The translations under genes were made by a program, and so were the position numbers. The notes under the pieces were generated by a model. That model saw nothing but the letters and a program-made list of their open reading frames with translations, did not search any database and was not told where the DNA came from. This document shows positions 7,031 through 9,703 of a DNA stretch of 9,703 nt, one piece after another (the stretch's first letter is position 1; each line of letters begins with the position of its first letter). This DNA is from Deltaproteobacteria bacterium (GTDB taxonomy: Bacteria > Desulfobacterota > Dissulfuribacteria > Dissulfuribacterales > UBA3076): NCBI GenBank assembly GCA_030605675.1, contig JAUWHV010000053.1, forward strand, positions 1 through 9,703, in the 5' to 3' direction.

Positions 7031-7598
7031 TATGGTTGGTTTTTATAAGGCGATTCATTTGTCTTTTCTGACGACGGATGTATAGGTACAGGGCTGAGAA
7101 ATAGGCTGTTATTGCAAAAGGAAGAGAAAAGACTATGCCTCCAAGCAGTACTGATACCATTGCCCTGAAACTGTCTACATATATCAATCTTACTGCTTCA
7201 AACATATTTACGTCACGGGCCAAACCCATGAGATACTTTACCTGTTCCCAGGAAAGTGAGCTGCCTGTAAGGATGGTGCCTACTTTCCAGGATATATAGT
7301 ACTGCAAGGGAATGGTAAGGGGATTGCTTACCAGAAGGCTGACAACAAGCCCGGCCACAAGATGGCCCCTTCCGACAGCGCAAAAAAAGATTATGAGTAT
7401 GGTGTGAAAGGGAATTGTGGGCGTGAGTCCAATAAAAGTCCCTATGGCGATACCTCGCGCAAGAACGAATGGATTTCCTTGCAGCCTCACTAAACGAAGC
7501 CACTGATATCTTATGGTTCTCCCGGGGCTGATCCCTTTGTCTCTTTTTCCAGAGCGGAGAATATTTTTTACTTTGTTAACAGGGACAAGCTCTTCCAT
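6993..7598 (-). CDS. DUF2062 integral membrane protein
   Basis: 201 residues. After a basic cytoplasmic-type N-terminus come hydrophobic segments at about 46-75, 81-106 and 145-175, and a basic tail (RRQKRQMNRLIK onward). The motifs GTFIGLTPTIPFHT (53-66) and SNPLTIPLQYY (91-101) are the signature of DUF2062 proteins, whose function is unknown to me. The gene starts 29 nt after tsaD and overlaps rsmA by 38 nt, so it belongs to their operon. The start ATG at 7598-7596 has no strong ribosome site; the conserved core begins near residue 40, so a slightly different start would not affect the call. Placement between a tRNA- and an rRNA-modification gene is suggestive of co-regulation only and does not assign a role. 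Confidence 0.85.
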   Translation of the reverse strand: MEELVPVNKVKNILRSGKRDKGISPGRTIRYQWLRLVRLQGNPFVLARGIAIGTFIGLTPTIPFHTILIIFFCAVGRGHLVAGLVVSLLVSNPLTIPLQYYISWKVGTILTGSSLSWEQVKYLMGLARDVNMFEAVRLIYVDSFRAMVSVLLGGIVFSLPFAITAYFSALYLYIRRQKRQMNRLIKTNHNDSKSSKKISHN

Positions 7599-7627
7599 GT
7601 GTGTTTACCCGGACCAATACATCCTGC

Positions 7628-8659
7628 TTAAATACTAAGTAATGGAAGCCTTGAGTAGACATCTGCATCTTCCTTGGCCAGGATCCCGGCCTTTATCTGA
7701 TGATATCCTGTCAGAGCGACCATTGCGGCATTATCAGTACACAGTTCAGGGTATGGGAAAAAGGCCTTGTAGCCAAGCTTTTTTGTTTCCTCGGCCATTC
7801 TGGCTCTAAGCCTTGAGTTGGTTGCAACTCCTCCTGTCACTGCTATCCTGTTAATATCATAGTTTTTTGCAGCAGATAGAGTTTTTTCCACAAGTACGTC
7901 AACAACTGCCTCTTGAAACGAGGCACAGATATCCTGAACAGGTAACGGGCCCTGACCGGACAATTTCTTGACCGAGGTTAAAACAGAGGTCTTAAGACCA
8001 CTGAAGCTGAAGTCAAAAGGTGTTTTCGGGAGTTTTGCCCTTGGATAAGAAAAGGCGCAGGGATCTCCTTTTTCAGCAAGTTGGCTGATTATAGGACCTC
8101 CGGGATACTCAAGTTCAAGCATCTTTGCCACTTTATCAAAGGCCTCTCCTGCGGCATCATCACGGGTCTGCCCCAGGAGTTCTGCTGAAAGGAAATCATT
8201 AACCACATAGAGGTTTGTGTGGCCACCTGACACCACAAGGCCCACAAAGGGAAATAAGGGAGGATGTTCGCACAGGAACACAGAAGAGAGATGTGCGTGA
8301 AGGTGATTTACGCCTGTCAGGGGAATACCACGGGCCATTGCCAGGGCCTTGGCAAAGGACAGTCCGACAACCAACGAGCCCACCAGTCCCGGACCCTGGG
8401 TAACTGCTATGGCATCTATTGCGGACCTGTCCGTATTTGCATCCAGGAGTGCCTTTTCCACAACCCGGACTATATCCTCAAGATGGTGTCTTGAGGCCAA
8501 TTCCGGAACGATTCCCCCATATTCCTTGTGGATGTGAACCTGAGAGGCCACCACATTGCTCATCAACTGTCTGCCATCCCTTAGGACCGCGGCTGCAGTT
8601 TCGTCACAGGACGTCTCTATGGCAAGGAGATTTTTGGGATTGAATTTGTCTGTAATCAT
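7628..8659 (-). CDS. tsaD: tRNA N6-threonylcarbamoyladenosine transferase TsaD
   Basis: 343 residues from the chosen ATG (E. coli TsaD is 337). TsaD is the catalytic Kae1-family subunit that, with TsaB and TsaE, moves threonylcarbamoyl from threonylcarbamoyl-AMP to A37 of ANN-decoding tRNAs. Motifs in order are AIETSCDET (13-21), VTQGPGLVGSL (86-96), metal-binding NHLHAH with H119 and H123, SGGHT (144-148), DDAAGEAFDK (167-176), TGGVATNSRLR (275-285) and CTDNAAM (307-313, metal ligand D309). The gene is complete and every key residue is present. A TTG at 8686 would add nine residues (SHLIFRLL-type), but the conserved domain does not need them, so the ATG at 8659-8657 is preferred; neither has a good Shine-Dalgarno. 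It is first in the leftward operon with the DUF2062 gene and rsmA. tsaB and tsaE are not in view. Confidence 0.96.
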   Translation of the reverse strand: MITDKFNPKNLLAIETSCDETAAAVLRDGRQLMSNVVASQVHIHKEYGGIVPELASRHHLEDIVRVVEKALLDANTDRSAIDAIAVTQGPGLVGSLVVGLSFAKALAMARGIPLTGVNHLHAHLSSVFLCEHPPLFPFVGLVVSGGHTNLYVVNDFLSAELLGQTRDDAAGEAFDKVAKMLELEYPGGPIISQLAEKGDPCAFSYPRAKLPKTPFDFSFSGLKTSVLTSVKKLSGQGPLPVQDICASFQEAVVDVLVEKTLSAAKNYDINRIAVTGGVATNSRLRARMAEETKKLGYKAFFPYPELCTDNAAMVALTGYHQIKAGILAKEDADVYSRLPLLSI

Positions 8660-8670
8660 CAATAATCTAA

Positions 8671-8699
8671 ATATTAAGTGGCTCAATTGAACTTGACAG
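8671..8699 (-). promoter_or_regulatory. Candidate promoter of the tsaD operon
   Basis: On the minus strand CTGTCA (8699-8694, 4 of 6 to TTGACA) lies 17 bp from TAATAT (8676-8671, 4 of 6 to TATAAT). Transcription would start near 8664, only about 5 nt before the preferred ATG, implying a very short leader. The match is moderate and unsupported by other evidence. Confidence 0.25.
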
Positions 8700-8722
8700 T
8701 AACATAATCACTATGGTATCGC
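8693..8722 (+). promoter_or_regulatory. Candidate promoter of tRNA-Arg
   Basis: A perfect -35 box TTGACA at 8693-8698 lies 18 bp before a weak -10 (TATCGC at 8717-8722), placing a start a few bases ahead of the mature tRNA 5' end at 8736. The -35 box covers almost the same bases as the opposing tsaD candidate. The -10 is poor, so confidence is low. Confidence 0.3.
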
Positions 8723-8735
8723 TCATCCGTTTGTG

Positions 8736-8811
8736 GCCCCCGTAGCTCAGGGGATAGAGCACAGGATTCCTAATCCTGGTGTCGCATGTTCGAATCATGC
8801 CGGGGGCACCA
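8736..8811 (+). tRNA. tRNA-Arg(CCU), CCA encoded
   Basis: A complete 76-nt cloverleaf. The acceptor GCCCCCG (8736-8742) pairs with CGGGGGC (8801-8807); the D stem is GCTC/GAGC (8745-8748, 8757-8760). The anticodon stem CAGGA/TCCTG (8762-8766, 8774-8778) encloses loop TTCCTAA with anticodon CCT at 8769-8771, reading AGG. A 5-nt variable loop is followed by the T arm GCATG-TTCGAAT-CATGC (8784-8800). The discriminator is A8808 and CCA is genomically encoded at 8809-8811. All stems pair perfectly, so the gene should be functional. The tRNA gene points toward the flanking integrase, and its 3' end is a likely integration site. Confidence 0.97.
8784..8811 (+). other. Probable attachment-site core (tRNA 3' end) of an integrative element
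   Basis: Tyrosine recombinases commonly integrate into the T arm and 3' end of tRNA genes and rebuild the tRNA from the element's own copy. Here an intact tRNA 3' end is followed, 80 bp later, by the stop codon of such a recombinase, with no other gene between. The exact core length is unknown; the span given is the T arm through CCA. The second copy would lie beyond the right edge, so this is inferred. Confidence 0.5.
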
Positions 8812-8857
8812 GTAAAATCAGTAACTTATGAATTTTATCCCGCAACCCTTTCTCGTC

Positions 8858-8878
8858 CCTGTGTAATTCCTGTGTAAT
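8858..8878. repeat. Tandem 10-bp direct repeat between tRNA and integrase
   Basis: CCTGTGTAAT occurs at 8858-8867 and again at 8869-8878, spaced 11 bp start to start, about one helical turn. Short phased repeats flanking the core are typical of arm-type binding sites for tyrosine recombinases or excisionases, and the position fits. The function is inferred from that position alone. Confidence 0.45.
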
Positions 8879-8891
8879 CATGTCAGAAAAA

Positions 8892-9703
8892 TCATTGTGC
8901 GATTTGGTATCGTTCTTCCAATTTATCCATTGCCGAATTGATATGCTTTCCGTTTTGATGGCTGTATCTGACAACCATATCAAATGACTTGTGGCCGGAG
9001 ATTCTTTGTACCGTTGGCAGGTCAACGCCAGCCTGTACCAAATGCGTTATGGCCGTATGGCGGAGGGTATGACGCACCACTTCCTTTTCATCAAGTCCGG
9101 CGGCTTTCACAACACGGCGAAACGGTTTTTCGATTGATACAGTGTGGCCGGTGCGTGATAAATAGGAAGGGAAAAGCCATTTTTGGCCGGGTTCAGCGGT
9201 GTCCAAATATCCTTTCAGAAAATCAGCCAGCCTTTTTGTTATTGGCTGCTCTCTTGCGCCACCCTTTGCCCGCGGGATGTATATCAATCTTTTCTCAGTG
9301 TCAATATATTCCATCCGGATTGAGAGAATTTCCATTTTACGCATCGAGGTTTCAAGGCCAATAACGATGAAAGAATAAATGTGTTCATTCTGATCCTGCC
9401 TGGCAGCATCCAAGAGCCGCTCAATTTGTTCAGGGATCAGGTAAACGATACGTCCCTTATCTTCCTTGAATTTCTTTATGGCAAAAGGCTTGTGGTCAAT
9501 CCAGTTCCACTCTATGGCCTTTGTATAAAGGTGAGAGCAAGCGGAAAGCTCCCGGTTGATTGTTCCCGGCTTTGCCTTTTCATTTTGACGGTGCTTCTTG
9601 TATCGCTCAATATTAAAAGAAGTGATCTTGGCAATGGGTTTGTTCTTGAAAAATGGAATCAAGTGGCCATCAAAACGAAACCTTTTCATATAAAGGTCTT
9701 TGC
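8892..9703 (-). CDS. Tyrosine-type site-specific recombinase (integrase), 5' end cut by window
   Basis: About 270 C-terminal residues are visible; the frame is open to the right edge, and a full-length phage/island integrase would be about 350-400. Counting from the first in-window Met codon (9689), a SAM-like core-binding part (about 1-75, ITSFNIERYKKHRQ and TINRELSACSHLYTKAIEW) is followed by the catalytic domain. All active-site residues are present: R117 (TSMRKMEIL), K142 (AKGG), H207 and R210 (HTLRHTAITH), H233 (SGHKSFD) and nucleophile Y242 (RYSH). The enzyme therefore looks intact where seen. That Met is probably internal, since upstream codons (KDLY) stay open. The gene reads toward the tRNA and its stop lies 80 bp past the tRNA 3' end, marking the edge of an integrated element extending rightward. 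Confidence 0.93.
   Translation of the reverse strand, partial: KDLYMKRFRFDGHLIPFFKNKPIAKITSFNIERYKKHRQNEKAKPGTINRELSACSHLYTKAIEWNWIDHKPFAIKKFKEDKGRIVYLIPEQIERLLDAARQDQNEHIYSFIVIGLETSMRKMEILSIRMEYIDTEKRLIYIPRAKGGAREQPITKRLADFLKGYLDTAEPGQKWLFPSYLSRTGHTVSIEKPFRRVVKAAGLDEKEVVRHTLRHTAITHLVQAGVDLPTVQRISGHKSFDMVVRYSHQNGKHINSAMDKLEERYQIAQ

Noticed and set aside
7213..7503. Second minus-strand frame of 96 codons inside the DUF2062 gene
   Set aside because: The overlapping frame carries the DUF2062 signature motifs; this one reads as low-complexity shadow sequence.
8660..8686. TTG start at 8686 for TsaD
   Set aside because: It adds nine residues upstream of the conserved domain, has no ribosome site, and overlaps the better promoter candidate; the ATG at 8659 gives the usual family length.

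Overview
The window reads as a chromosomal segment of a Gram-negative, probably anaerobic bacterium. A Desulfobacterota-like (former Deltaproteobacteria) origin is my best guess. It rests on a large AsmA/YhdP-type envelope protein, a YedF-type selenium/sulfur protein, a tsaD-DUF2062-rsmA gene string, moderate GC, and intergenic repeats of a kind I associate with these genomes. No species can be named from the sequence.

Layout, left to right. (1) Positions 1-4999 hold a leftward three-gene operon. A small-molecule phosphotransferase of the AmgK/APH type overlaps by 4 nt a 1223-residue AsmA/YhdP-like membrane-anchored protein. A corrinoid adenosyltransferase (CobO/BtuR type) follows 8 nt later and runs off the left edge. 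(2) Positions 5000-5553 have no convincing gene. They hold a 189-bp MITE-like element with 15-bp perfect terminal inverted repeats and internal heptamer repeats, an AT-rich stretch with a possible decayed small ORF, and a 60-nt hairpin made of 9-bp repeat units just ahead of the next gene. (3) Positions 5554-6150 carry the only rightward protein gene, a TusA-DsrE fusion of the YedF family. (4) Positions 6140-8659 are a leftward housekeeping operon, tsaD, then a DUF2062 membrane protein, then rsmA. It covers one universal tRNA modification (t6A37) and one universal 16S rRNA modification (m6,2A dimethylation). The last two genes overlap by 38 nt, and rsmA overlaps yedF tail-to-tail by 11 nt. (5) Positions 8736-8811 are a complete tRNA-Arg(CCU) with encoded CCA. 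A tyrosine recombinase follows, its stop codon 80 nt past the tRNA, and continues off the right edge. This is the usual arrangement at the end of an element integrated into a tRNA gene, so an integrative element or prophage remnant probably extends to the right.

The protein genes are recognisable families and I see no clearly new defence or mobile system. The most interesting parts are the tRNA/integrase junction, the two structured repeats upstream of yedF, and the co-transcription of a sugar-kinase-like gene with an AsmA/YhdP lipid-transport-type gene.
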